Source: LC029 sp036676475 (GTDB lineage Bacteria > Bacillota > Bacilli > Aneurinibacillales > RAOX-1). Taken from it: a DNA stretch of 34,979 bases. Where the stretch lies: NCBI GenBank assembly GCA_036676475.1, contig JAKFCU010000051.1, forward strand, positions 1 to 34,979, read 5' to 3'. Positions 14,963 through 23,187 of this stretch are shown in pieces. Below the pieces are notes generated by a model. That model saw nothing but the letters and a program-made list of their open reading frames with translations, was not told where the DNA came from and did not search any database. Within the stretch, counting starts at the first letter, position 1; every line of letters starts with the position of its first letter. Both the position numbers and the translations under genes were made by a program.

Positions 14963-16254
14963 TGTTAGGCACCATCTCCAATATTTTCAAGATTGGCGAC
15001 TTGCGTCGGAAGGTGATTTTCACCCTCTTGATGCTCGTCGTCTTTAGAATTGGGGCTCATGTTCCCGTTCCGAACATTAATGTTTCCCTCCTTGAATCGT
15101 TTGGAGAGCAAAATAACATTTTTGGATTTCTAAATACTTTCTCGGGTGGGGCATTGCAAAACTTCTCCATTTTCGCAATGGGAATAATGCCTTATATTAC
15201 AGCCTCAATCATCATGCAATTATTGTCCATGGACGTTGTTCCTAAGTTTTCTCAGTGGGCAAAAGAAGGGGAAGCAGGTCGCCGGAAAATCGCGCAGTTA
15301 ACAAGATATGGTACTGTTGTTCTAGGTTTTATTCAAGCGATCGGATTATCGATTGGATTTAACAATCTATATCCCGGACTTGTTGTAGAACCTACTGTCA
15401 CAACCTATTTGTTAGTTGCGATTACGTTAACGGCAGGGACTGCTTTTCTCATGTGGTTAGGCGAACAAATTACAGAATATGGTGTGGGGAATGGGATCTC
15501 CATCATCATTTCGGCTGGGATTTTAGCGGCCATTCCGGACGGGGTACGTGCCATCTATGCCGCTGAATTCCATAATGCCGGGGATGCACTTTTCCTACAC
15601 ATTATTAAGTTTTTAGTGATCGTTCTTGTGATTGTCGCGATTGTTGTTGGTGTGATCTTCATTCAGCAAGGGATTCGAAAAATCCCTGTTCAATATGCGA
15701 AACGGGTAGTAGGTCGCAGAATGTATGGAGGCCAATCTACACACATTCCTTTAAAAGTTAATGCAGCAGGGGTTATGCCTGTCATCTTTGCGATTTCGCT
15801 TATTGTGTTTCCTCCAACAATTGCTAACTTCTGGGCTGGCAATGCATATGCAGATTGGATCATCAGAAATTTTGATTATCGTGCACCCCTTGGAATGGTT
15901 CTTTATGTATTGTTGATCATTGGATTTACGTATTTCTATACTTTCGTACAGATTAACCCGATCCAAATGGCTGACAATATGAAAAAGAACGGTGGATATA
16001 TTCCAGGAATCCGTCCAGGTAAAACAACCGTAGAATTTATCACTCGTACTCTAAATCGGCTTACATTAGTGGGAGCCATTTTCTTAGCTGCAATCTCGAT
16101 CTTGCCGGTTATTTTTACAGCTTTGAGTGATCTTCCTCAGCAAATTCAAATTGGGGGAACTTCCCTGTTGATTGTAATTGGTGTAGTATTAGATACGATG
16201 AAACAAATTGAAAGTCAATTGATAAAGCGTCATTACAAAGGTTTTATCAAATAG
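14962..16254 (+). CDS. secY: Protein translocase channel subunit SecY
   Basis: 430 residues with ten predicted membrane segments, MLGTISNIFKIGDLRRKVIFTLLML. It forms the SecYEG channel for protein export and membrane insertion. The plug region after the first segment and the cytoplasmic loop with GIRPGKTT used by SecA and ribosomes are present. It overlaps rplO by one base, so synthesis is coupled to ribosomal protein output. Typical place at the end of the spc operon. Confidence 0.98.
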   Translation: MLGTISNIFKIGDLRRKVIFTLLMLVVFRIGAHVPVPNINVSLLESFGEQNNIFGFLNTFSGGALQNFSIFAMGIMPYITASIIMQLLSMDVVPKFSQWAKEGEAGRRKIAQLTRYGTVVLGFIQAIGLSIGFNNLYPGLVVEPTVTTYLLVAITLTAGTAFLMWLGEQITEYGVGNGISIIISAGILAAIPDGVRAIYAAEFHNAGDALFLHIIKFLVIVLVIVAIVVGVIFIQQGIRKIPVQYAKRVVGRRMYGGQSTHIPLKVNAAGVMPVIFAISLIVFPPTIANFWAGNAYADWIIRNFDYRAPLGMVLYVLLIIGFTYFYTFVQINPIQMADNMKKNGGYIPGIRPGKTTVEFITRTLNRLTLVGAIFLAAISILPVIFTALSDLPQQIQIGGTSLLIVIGVVLDTMKQIESQLIKRHYKGFIK

Positions 16255-16294
16255 AGAGCGGTATTACCATATTTGGGACGGGAGGAAAAGTTGC

Positions 16295-16945
16295 ATGAAC
16301 ATTATCTTGATGGGCTTACCAGGTGCAGGGAAAGGTACACAAGCTGAACGAATGGTTGAAGATTTTAAGATTCCTCATATTTCTACAGGGGATATGTTCC
16401 GTGCTGCTGTCAAGGATCAAACGGAAATGGGACTTGAAGCCAAGAAGTATATGGATCAAGGACTACTCGTTCCTGACCATGTAGTAATTGGTATTGTAAG
16501 GGAACGTTTGGGTAAAGATGATTGTAGTAATGGTTTTCTTTTAGATGGGTTTCCACGTACTGTGGCTCAGGCAGAAGCGCTTGATGATACTCTTCAAGGA
16601 TTGGGTCGCAACATTGATCATGTTATGAATATTGAAGTGGATCGCAATGAGCTTCTAGCTCGTTTAACTGGTCGACGAATCTGTCGGGATTGCGGTGCAA
16701 CTTACCACGTAATGTTTAATCCTCCTAAGCAAGAAGGAGTTTGCGATAAATGTGGCGGACAATTATACCAACGCGATGACGATAATGAAAAGACAGTTGC
16801 CACCCGTTTAGATGTAAACATTGAACAGTCTGCTCCATTGCTTTCTTACTATAGTGAAAAAGGCATATTAAGAAATATTGATGGACAGCAGGACATAACG
16901 AAGGTGTTCGAAGATATTGCCAACTTATTGCGAGGTCAAGCCTAA
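16295..16945 (+). CDS. adk: Adenylate kinase, zinc-containing
   Basis: 216 residues. Converts ATP and AMP to two ADP. P-loop GLPGAGKGT (7-15), AMP-binding segment STGDMFRAAV, and a long LID holding Cys130, Cys133, Cys150 and Cys153, the structural zinc site common in Gram-positive enzymes. GGGAGGA precedes the ATG. Its TAA overlaps the map start by one base. Confidence 0.98.
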   Translation: MNIILMGLPGAGKGTQAERMVEDFKIPHISTGDMFRAAVKDQTEMGLEAKKYMDQGLLVPDHVVIGIVRERLGKDDCSNGFLLDGFPRTVAQAEALDDTLQGLGRNIDHVMNIEVDRNELLARLTGRRICRDCGATYHVMFNPPKQEGVCDKCGGQLYQRDDDNEKTVATRLDVNIEQSAPLLSYYSEKGILRNIDGQQDITKVFEDIANLLRGQA

Positions 16946-17691
16946 TGATCATTTGCAAGTCAAATGCTGAGCTAGAAATTATGCGTGAGGCTGGGCGGAT
17001 TGTTGCCTTGACGCATCAAGAACTAGCTAAATCGATTCGCCCGGGTATTTCAACTATAGAACTGGATAAATTGGCAGAACAGTTTATCCGAAGCATGGGT
17101 GCCCTTCCTTCTTTTAAAGGTTATGGCGGATTTTCCGGAAGCATCTGTACTTCAGTGAATCAAGAGCTAGTTCATGGTATTCCAGGTAATCGCGTTCTTC
17201 AGGATGGTGACATCATCAGCCTCGATATCGGTGCTGATTATAAAGGTTACCATGGTGACTCTGCATGGACTTATGCAGTGGGTTCTATTACAGATGAAGC
17301 CAAACGGTTGATGGATGTAACGGAACAATCCCTGTATAAGGGTCTGGAACAGGCTATTCCTGGTGCAAGATTGTCTAATATTTCAAATGCTATTCAAGCC
17401 TATGTGGAAGCTGCTGGTTTCTCCATTGTGCGTGAATATGTAGGTCATGGTATTGGGCGAAATCTGCATGAGGATCCGCAAATCCCTAATTACGGCCCAC
17501 CTGGAAGAGGTCCTCGACTGAAACCGGGTATGGTTTTGGCTATTGAACCAATGGTCAATGCGGGAGAGCGGTATGTTCGTACATTGGAAGATAATTGGAC
17601 GGTTGTCACAGTTGATAATTCGCTCTGTGCCCATTACGAGCATACGATTGCCATTACCGACGACGGTTATGAAATTTTGACAAAACTTTAA
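16945..17691 (+). CDS. map: Methionine aminopeptidase type I
   Basis: 248 residues. Removes the initiator methionine from new proteins. All five metal ligands are seen: Asp94, Asp105, His168, Glu201 and Glu232, plus the substrate-side His77. No N-terminal zinc or SH3 extension, so a type Ia enzyme. Coupled to adk by a one-base overlap. The small KOW-domain gene found after map in B. subtilis is absent; only a 117-base spacer follows. Confidence 0.98.
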   Translation: MIICKSNAELEIMREAGRIVALTHQELAKSIRPGISTIELDKLAEQFIRSMGALPSFKGYGGFSGSICTSVNQELVHGIPGNRVLQDGDIISLDIGADYKGYHGDSAWTYAVGSITDEAKRLMDVTEQSLYKGLEQAIPGARLSNISNAIQAYVEAAGFSIVREYVGHGIGRNLHEDPQIPNYGPPGRGPRLKPGMVLAIEPMVNAGERYVRTLEDNWTVVTVDNSLCAHYEHTIAITDDGYEILTKL

Positions 17692-17737
17692 AAGTACGTC
17701 AAAATCTCCTTTACTCAGGTAGAGTTACAGATAGTAA

Positions 17738-17749
17738 GTTGCGATATAC
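17738..17749 (+). repeat. Shared 12-mer GTTGCGATATAC upstream of infA (second copy upstream of rpoA)
   Basis: Exact 12-base match with 19108-19119 in the rpoA leader. The octamer TCAGGTAG also precedes both (17714-17721 and 19061-19068). Both sites are in the two longer spacers of this part of the cluster, so they may be related promoter or leader elements. Function unknown. Confidence 0.5.
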
Positions 17750-17808
17750 GATGAATAAGTTTCTTGAAACACAAATAGAAGTACAAAGCAAAGGAGAGTG
17801 AATTCCTC

Positions 17809-18027
17809 GTGGCTAAAGAAGATGTAATTGAAGTGGAAGGTACGGTCATCGAGCCGCTGCCCAACGCGATGTTCAGAGTTGAATTGGATAACGGACATAA
17901 GATCTTAGCGCATGTCTCTGGGAAAATCCGTATGCACTTTATTCGTATTCTTCCAGGGGATAAAGTTACGGTCGAGCTATCTCCTTATGATTTAACAAGA
18001 GGGCGAATCACATATCGCTTTAAATAA
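17809..18027 (+). CDS. infA: Translation initiation factor IF-1
   Basis: 72 residues with GTG start after AAGGAGAG. Single OB-fold (MAKEDVIEVEGTVIEPLPNA to LTRGRITYRFK). Occupies the 30S A-site during initiation. Placed between map and rpmJ as in Bacillus. Confidence 0.98.
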   Translation: MAKEDVIEVEGTVIEPLPNAMFRVELDNGHKILAHVSGKIRMHFIRILPGDKVTVELSPYDLTRGRITYRFK

Positions 18028-18080
18028 TTGAGATCGTGTATTAAGACGTTGTACAGAAGTCTTTCAAGGAGGTTATTAAC

Positions 18081-18194
18081 GTGAAGGTAAGACCATCCGT
18101 AAAGCCGATTTGCGAAAAATGCAAAATTATTCGTCGCAAAGGGAAAGTAATGGTTATTTGTGAAAATCCAAAGCACAAGCAAAGACAAGGTTAA
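18081..18194 (+). CDS. rpmJ: 50S ribosomal protein L36, zinc-binding form
   Basis: 37 residues, too short for most ORF cut-offs. GTG start (protein MKVRPSVKPICEKCKIIRR) preceded by AAGGAGG. Cys11, Cys14, Cys27 and His32 form the zinc site. Lies between infA and rpsM as expected. It helps fold 23S rRNA late in 50S assembly. Confidence 0.96.
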   Translation: MKVRPSVKPICEKCKIIRRKGKVMVICENPKHKQRQG

Positions 18195-18215
18195 TATTGA
18201 AGGAGGTGTCACAGC

Positions 18216-18584
18216 ATGGCCCGTATTGCCGGAGTTGACTTACCACGTGACAAACGTGTGGTAATCGGCTTAACTTATATATTTGGAATCGGACGTTCTT
18301 CAGCTAATAAAATTCTTTCTATAGCAGGTATCAGTGCTGATACTCGCGTACGTGACCTAACTGACGAAGAAGTAAATAAGCTTCGTGAAGTTATCGACAA
18401 GAACATCAAGGTTGAAGGGGATCTTCGTCGTGAAATTTCCCTTAACATCAAGCGATTGATCGAGATTGGTTCTTATCGTGGTGTTCGTCACCGCCGTGGT
18501 TTACCTGTTCGTGGTCAACGTTCTAAGACCAACGCTAGAACTCGTAAAGGTCCTCGTCGTACCGTTGCTAATAAGAAGAAGTAA
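18216..18584 (+). CDS. rpsM: 30S ribosomal protein S13
   Basis: 122 residues, MARIAGVDLPRDKRVVIGLTYIFGIG. The helix-hairpin-helix part and basic C-terminal tail (KTNARTRKGPRR) that touches P-site tRNA are intact. GGAGGTG upstream. rpsK follows after 16 bases. Confidence 0.98.
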   Translation: MARIAGVDLPRDKRVVIGLTYIFGIGRSSANKILSIAGISADTRVRDLTDEEVNKLREVIDKNIKVEGDLRREISLNIKRLIEIGSYRGVRHRRGLPVRGQRSKTNARTRKGPRRTVANKKK

Positions 18585-18600
18585 AGGAGGTACTAACTAG

Positions 18601-18999
18601 ATGGCGAAAAGAAAAAATGTTGTTACGCGTACTAAACGTCGTGACAGAAAAAATATTGAATCTGGCGTAGCGCATATCCGTTCTACGTTTAACAATACAA
18701 TCGTAACGATCACAGATCCTCATGGAAACACTATTTCTTGGGCAAGTGCTGGGGGACTGGGCTTCAAAGGTTCTCGTAAGAGCACTCCGTTTGCTGCGCA
18801 AATGGCTGCTGAACAAGCGGCTAGAGTTGCTATGGAACACGGAATGAAAGCTGTTGAAGTAACAGTAAAAGGCCCAGGAGCTGGTCGTGAAGCTGCGATC
18901 CGTTCTCTACAAGCTGCTGGATTAGAAGTCAATATGATCAAAGACGTGACTCCTATTCCACACAATGGTTGCCGTCCACCAAAACGTCGTCGTGTCTAA
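18601..18999 (+). CDS. rpsK: 30S ribosomal protein S11
   Basis: 132 residues, MAKRKNVVTRTKRRDRKNIE, ending GCRPPKRRRV. Platform protein near the E-site mRNA. AAAGGAGG ahead of the start. As in other Bacillales, rpsD is not between rpsK and rpoA; instead a 272-base structured spacer follows. Confidence 0.98.
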   Translation: MAKRKNVVTRTKRRDRKNIESGVAHIRSTFNNTIVTITDPHGNTISWASAGGLGFKGSRKSTPFAAQMAAEQAARVAMEHGMKAVEVTVKGPGAGREAAIRSLQAAGLEVNMIKDVTPIPHNGCRPPKRRRV

Positions 19000-19040
19000 T
19001 CTGGCGGATTTTTTTCGCAAGTATGAAGTTTAAAAAATTC

Positions 19041-19245
19041 GTTACCTGTCAATAATGGTTTCAGGTAGTGCATTTTATAATGCATGAGAACGGGTAATCA
19101 AACTTAGGTTGCGATATACTTGGTAACCGCCAAAGGGAATTCCGGTCTCGGGGCAGGTATGGACTTGGGTCATGAGGGTTTAAGTTTGCATGATGATTGT
19201 CCATGCTGATAAACCTTAGATTGGTCCCGATCTGCTACCGGAATT
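19041..19245 (+). ncRNA. Structured leader upstream of rpoA (candidate cis-regulatory RNA)
   Basis: Several perfect stems are visible in order: TACCTG/CAGGTA (19043-19048, 19062-19067); TGCATT/AATGCA (19069-19074, 19079-19084); then a nested arm closed by AATTCCGGT/ACCGGAATT (19138-19146, 19237-19245), with TCGGG/CCCGA (19148-19152, 19226-19230), AGGGTTTA/TAAACCTT with one G-T (19175-19182, 19210-19217) and GCATG/CATGC (19188-19192, 19202-19206). GTTACC/GGTAAC (19041, 19122) could add a long-range pair. The arm ends 14 bases before the GGAGGG of rpoA. No T-run follows, so it is not a plain terminator. I do not recognise it as a named family. Confidence 0.65.
19108..19119 (+). repeat. Second copy of the GTTGCGATATAC 12-mer (rpoA leader)
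   Basis: Identical to 17738-17749 before infA. It lies between the second and third hairpins of the rpoA leader. Confidence 0.5.
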
Positions 19246-19271
19246 TTCGACGTTTGAAGGAGGGTTTGGAT

Positions 19272-20216
19272 ATGATCGAAATAGAAAAGCCTAAAATAGA
19301 AGTAGTAGAATTAAACGATAACTCTACCTATGGTAAATTTGTCGTTGAACCGCTTGAACGTGGATATGGAACCACATTAGGAAACTCCTTACGTCGTATA
19401 TTACTTTCTTCTTTGCCTGGGGCTGCTATCACAAGCGTTCAAATTGATGGGGTACTTCATGAATTCTCTACTATTGAGGGAGTAGTTGAAGATACGACAC
19501 AAATCATCTTGAATCTAAAACAGCTTTCGTTAAAGATTCATTCTGATGAAGTCAAATATTTAGAGATCGATGCAGAAGGTGCTGGTGCAGTAAAAGCTGG
19601 TGACATCCGTGCAGATAGCGATGTGGAAATTTTAAACCCAGATTTACATGTGGCTACACTGGAGGATGACGCTCGTCTTCACATTCGTATGAAAGCGAAC
19701 CGCGGAAGAGGGTATGTTCCTGCTGACCAGAACAAGGATGTTGATCAACCGATTGGTGTCATTGCGATTGACTCTATTTACACTCCCATTGCTCGAGTGA
19801 ATTATCAAGTTGAGAACACCCGTGTTGGGCAAGTAACCAACTATGACAAGCTTACTCTTGAAGTTTGGACAGATGGCAGTATCCGTCCTGAAGAAGCGGT
19901 GAGCCTTGGCGCTAAAATCATGAATGAGCACCTTAACTTGTTTGTCGGCTTAACAGATGAGGCGCGAGACGCCGAAATTATGGTTGAAAAAGAAGAGGAT
20001 AAGAAGGAAAAAGTTCTTGAAATGACGATTGAAGAACTTGATCTTTCTGTTCGTTCCTATAACTGCCTAAAACGTGCAGGGATTAATAGCGTTCAAGAGC
20101 TGACCATGAAAACAGAAGAAGATATGATGAAAGTCCGTAATCTTGGACGCAAGTCGTTAGAGGAAGTTCAAGAGAAACTTCTAGAACTTGGTCTATCTCT
20201 ACGACAAGATGACTAA
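19272..20216 (+). CDS. rpoA: DNA-directed RNA polymerase alpha subunit
   Basis: 314 residues starting MIEIEKPKIEVVELNDNSTYG. An upstream in-frame ATG at 19197 lies inside the leader stems and is rejected; GAAGGAGGG sits just before 19272. N-terminal domain (~1-230) for dimerisation and beta/beta' binding, including the LGNSLRRILLSSLPG helix. C-terminal domain (~245-310) with the DNA- and activator-binding LDLSVRSYNCLKRAGI segment. Followed by rplQ after 29 bases. Confidence 0.98.
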   Translation: MIEIEKPKIEVVELNDNSTYGKFVVEPLERGYGTTLGNSLRRILLSSLPGAAITSVQIDGVLHEFSTIEGVVEDTTQIILNLKQLSLKIHSDEVKYLEIDAEGAGAVKAGDIRADSDVEILNPDLHVATLEDDARLHIRMKANRGRGYVPADQNKDVDQPIGVIAIDSIYTPIARVNYQVENTRVGQVTNYDKLTLEVWTDGSIRPEEAVSLGAKIMNEHLNLFVGLTDEARDAEIMVEKEEDKKEKVLEMTIEELDLSVRSYNCLKRAGINSVQELTMKTEEDMMKVRNLGRKSLEEVQEKLLELGLSLRQDD

Positions 20217-20245
20217 TTGACTAGTTTAAAAGGGAGGGAATTGAA

Positions 20246-20608
20246 ATGGCATATTCTAAAGTAGGCCGTAGATCTTCCGCTCGTAAAGCATTGTTCCGTG
20301 ATCTTGTTACGGATTTGTTCATAAATGAGCGTATTGAAACTACAGAAACTAAAGCAAAAGAAGTTCGTTCCATTGCTGAAAAAATGATTACTCTAGCTAA
20401 ACGTGGTGACCTCCATGCTCGTCGCCAGGCAGCTGCATTTGTACGTCTTGAAGTGGCTAACGTAGAAAGCGGTCAAAATGCAGTTCAAAAGCTATTTGAT
20501 GACATTGCTCCTCGTTATACGGAGCGCAATGGTGGATATACCCGCGTTCTTAAGCTTGGGCCTCGCCGTGGAGACGGTGCACCTATGGTTTATTTGGAGC
20601 TTGTATAA
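20246..20608 (+). CDS. rplQ: 50S ribosomal protein L17
   Basis: 120 residues, MAYSKVGRRSSARKALFRDLVTDL, the short bacterial form. Lies near the tunnel exit. Last gene of the ribosomal array, followed by a strong terminator. GGGAGGG upstream. Confidence 0.98.
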   Translation: MAYSKVGRRSSARKALFRDLVTDLFINERIETTETKAKEVRSIAEKMITLAKRGDLHARRQAAAFVRLEVANVESGQNAVQKLFDDIAPRYTERNGGYTRVLKLGPRRGDGAPMVYLELV

Positions 20609-20621
20609 GTTATTAAACATC

Positions 20622-20679
20622 AAAAGGGTGGGGCAGAATCAAGGAATTTCCTTAGATTCTGAATCTATGCCCTTTTTTT
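20622..20679 (+). terminator. Terminator of the S10-spc-alpha cluster
   Basis: A compound hairpin: outer AAAGGG/CCCTTT, inner CAGAATC/GATTCTG (20634-20640, 20655-20661) continued by AAGGA/TCCTT, then seven T's. It ends the ribosomal transcript before the ecf genes. Confidence 0.85.
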
Positions 20680-20712
20680 GTTTATCCTAAGCTGAATGGG
20701 GAGTGTTTTCCC

Positions 20713-21525
20713 TTGATTACTTTTCAGGATGTTCATTTTAAATATTCCGCTGAATATGTGCTAAAAGGGATTGATTTGACGATTCAGGAAGGGGAATTTG
20801 TAACCATTATCGGTCATAATGGTTCCGGGAAATCAACGCTGGCTAAGCATATCAATGGACTACTTCTACCAGTTCAAGGAGTTGTTCGCGTACTAGACTA
20901 TTCCACTAAAGATACCGAAGATATATGGAAAATTAGACAATTAGTCGGTATGGTATTTCAAAATCCGGATAATCAGTTTGTTGCGCCAACTGTATTGGAT
21001 GATGTAGCTTTTGGTCTGGAAAATTTAGGAGTTCCACGTGCAGAGATGATGGATCGCATTGAGACCTCTCTTCGGCTTGTTTCTATGTGGGATTATCGTG
21101 ATCGTGAGCCTCACCGGCTTTCTGGCGGTCAAAAGCAAAGGGTTGCTATTGCGGGTGTACTGGCTATGAGACCAAAGGTGATTGTGTTTGATGAGAGTAC
21201 GGCTATGCTTGACCCGATGGGTCGCAAAGAAGTGATAGAAACGGCTCGTCAGCTAAGGGAAACAGGAATAACGGTCGTCAATATTACGCATTATTTAGAA
21301 GAAGCGATGTTTTCTGATCGTGTTTTGGTCATGAATGAAGGAGAAATCCTGTTACAGGGGACTCCTCAAGAAGTTTTCCGGAACATTGAGCAACTCCGCA
21401 TGATTGGGCTTGATGTTCCTTTTTCTGTTGAATTAGCCGATCGATTGAGAAATCGTGGCTTTTCCCTTTCTAAAGATATATGGCAAACGGATCAGTTGGT
21501 GAAACAGTTATGGAGCTTATTGTAA
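20713..21525 (+). CDS. ecfA1: ECF transporter ATPase A1 (CbiO-like)
   Basis: 270 residues with TTG start (protein MITFQDVHFKYSAEYVLKGIDL) behind GGGGAG. Walker A GHNGSGKST (34-42), Q-loop MVFQNPDNQF, signature LSGGQKQR, Walker B VIVFDESTAMLDP with catalytic Glu. With EcfA2 and EcfT it forms the shared energising module that drives vitamin uptake through separate S-components coded elsewhere. No promoter is obvious in the 33 bases after the terminator, so some readthrough is possible. Its end overlaps ecfA2 by 16 bases. Confidence 0.96.
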   Translation: MITFQDVHFKYSAEYVLKGIDLTIQEGEFVTIIGHNGSGKSTLAKHINGLLLPVQGVVRVLDYSTKDTEDIWKIRQLVGMVFQNPDNQFVAPTVLDDVAFGLENLGVPRAEMMDRIETSLRLVSMWDYRDREPHRLSGGQKQRVAIAGVLAMRPKVIVFDESTAMLDPMGRKEVIETARQLRETGITVVNITHYLEEAMFSDRVLVMNEGEILLQGTPQEVFRNIEQLRMIGLDVPFSVELADRLRNRGFSLSKDIWQTDQLVKQLWSLL

Positions 21526-22379
21526 AGAATTTATCCCATGTTTACGGTTTGGGCACCCCTTTTGAACGAAAGGCACTACACGCTATTGATTTGCATATTC
21601 CATCTGGAAGCTATACAGCCATTATTGGTCATACTGGTTCCGGAAAGTCGACCTTGATTCAGCATTTGAATGGACTACTTCGACCGACTTCAGGAGAAAT
21701 CCAACTGGGCGACTTTATCGTTACTGCTGGAAAAAAAAGGATCAGCCTTAGGTCTCTCCGTCGTAAAGTAGGCCTCGTTTTTCAGTACCCGGAATATCAA
21801 CTGTTTGAAGAAACGGTTGAAAAGGACATTGCTTTTGGTCCTCTCAATTATGATTTACCCGAAGACCTTGTTCGAAGCCGAGTCAAAGAGGTTATGAGTT
21901 TAGTTGGTTTAGATTATAAGAAATATAAGGATGTTTCTCCATTGTCGCTAAGTGGCGGGCAAAAAAGACGCGTAGCCTTGGCGGGGGTTCTTGTCCTGCA
22001 ACCGGAGGTTCTCATTTTGGATGAACCCACGGCTGGGTTAGACCCACGAGGGAAAAGCGAGATACTTGAGCAGCTTTACCTCCTTCATCGTCAAGAAAAT
22101 CGGACGACAATACTAGTGACGCACAATATGGAAGATGCCGCTCGTTACGCAGATCAAATCATTGTGATGAAGGACGGCAAAATCTTTTTGCAAGGGACAC
22201 CTGCGGAGATCTTTCAACAGGGTGAAGCCATCCAACAAATCGGGCTGGATCTGCCCGATATCACTAAATTTATTCTCCAGCTTAACAAACACATCAACCC
22301 TTCTATTCCCACAGATATCTTTACGATTGAGAAGTTGGAAGAGGTGCTGAGCAAGAGACGGAAGGTGATCAAGCGATGA
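21510..22379 (+). CDS. ecfA2: ECF transporter ATPase A2 (CbiO-like)
   Basis: 289 residues starting MELIVKNLSHVYGLGTPF. A frame ten codons longer (ATG at 21480) lacks a binding site and is less likely. Walker A GHTGSGKST (from residue 40), Q-loop LVFQYPEYQLFEETV, signature LSGGQKRR, Walker B LILDEPTAGLDP. Overlaps ecfA1 by 16 bases and ecfT by 4 (ATGA), indicating coupled translation of the complex. Confidence 0.96.
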   Translation: MELIVKNLSHVYGLGTPFERKALHAIDLHIPSGSYTAIIGHTGSGKSTLIQHLNGLLRPTSGEIQLGDFIVTAGKKRISLRSLRRKVGLVFQYPEYQLFEETVEKDIAFGPLNYDLPEDLVRSRVKEVMSLVGLDYKKYKDVSPLSLSGGQKRRVALAGVLVLQPEVLILDEPTAGLDPRGKSEILEQLYLLHRQENRTTILVTHNMEDAARYADQIIVMKDGKIFLQGTPAEIFQQGEAIQQIGLDLPDITKFILQLNKHINPSIPTDIFTIEKLEEVLSKRRKVIKR

Positions 22380-23179
22380 ACTTTTTAAACCAGATTCCCA
22401 TCGGGCAATTTGTCCCTGGGCATTCCTTTGTCCATCGTTTAGATCCACGTTCCAAGCTGCTATTTATTATCTTTTTTATTACGCTAGTGTTTATGGCGAA
22501 AGAAGTTTCTACGAATGCACTGATCATCTGCTTTACCTTTTTATCTGTTTTTATATCGAAAATCTCGTTTTCCTATATGTTAAAAAGCGTAAAGCCCGTT
22601 CTTTGGATTATTTTGCTGACCGTTATGATTCATATTTTCATGACGAAGGGTGGCCAGATATTATTTGTCTGGCACTGGATCGAAATCCAGGAGGAGGGGG
22701 TGCGTCAAGCGTTACTGATCACCATACGCCTCATTCTCCTGATGATGATGGCTTCTCTTTTAACCTTGACCACGTCTCCCATCGATTTAACGGATGGGAT
22801 TGAGCGTCTTTTCCAGCCTATCACTCGCTTTGGTTTTCCAGCCCATGAATTAGCAATGATGATGTCCATTGCTTTGCGCTTTATTCCTACGTTAATTGAG
22901 GAAACAGATAAGATCATGAAGGCTCAGATATCCCGTGGGGCTGATTTTGAAGAGGGAAATGTGGTGAAGAGAGTTAAAAATATGGTTCCCTTGCTGATTC
23001 CCCTGTTTGTCAGTGCTTTTCGTCGTGCCGAAGAGCTAGCTTTAGCGATGGAGGCGAGAGGCTACCGTGGGGGTGTGGGCCGCACCAAGCTGAGAGAACT
23101 GTCCTGGACGAGAGTGGATATTGTTCTTTTGGGAACCGCTATTTTGTTGGTTATTCTTTTCTTTATTCTTAAAGGGTAG
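22376..23179 (+). CDS. ecfT: ECF transporter transmembrane subunit EcfT
   Basis: 267 residues, with several hydrophobic membrane segments. It couples ATP hydrolysis in EcfA1/A2 to rotation of the substrate-binding S-component. The coupling helices carry the expected Ala-Arg-Gly-type motifs: AQISRGADF and AMEARGYRGG. Begins within the ecfA2 stop (ATGA). Confidence 0.95.
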   Translation: MNFLNQIPIGQFVPGHSFVHRLDPRSKLLFIIFFITLVFMAKEVSTNALIICFTFLSVFISKISFSYMLKSVKPVLWIILLTVMIHIFMTKGGQILFVWHWIEIQEEGVRQALLITIRLILLMMMASLLTLTTSPIDLTDGIERLFQPITRFGFPAHELAMMMSIALRFIPTLIEETDKIMKAQISRGADFEEGNVVKRVKNMVPLLIPLFVSAFRRAEELALAMEARGYRGGVGRTKLRELSWTRVDIVLLGTAILLVILFFILKG

Positions 23180-23187
23180 GTGCATGG

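Noticed and set aside
17692..17808. A KOW-domain gene between map and infA, as in B. subtilis
   Set aside because: The spacer is only 117 bases with no suitable frame.
19000..19016. Terminator after rpsK (T-run at 19010-19016)
   Set aside because: The flanking GCG/CGC stem is only three pairs; the T's alone do not make an intrinsic terminator.
19197..19271. Longer rpoA start
   Set aside because: The extra 25 codons lie within the leader stems, and the true start has GGAGGG and the family N-terminus.
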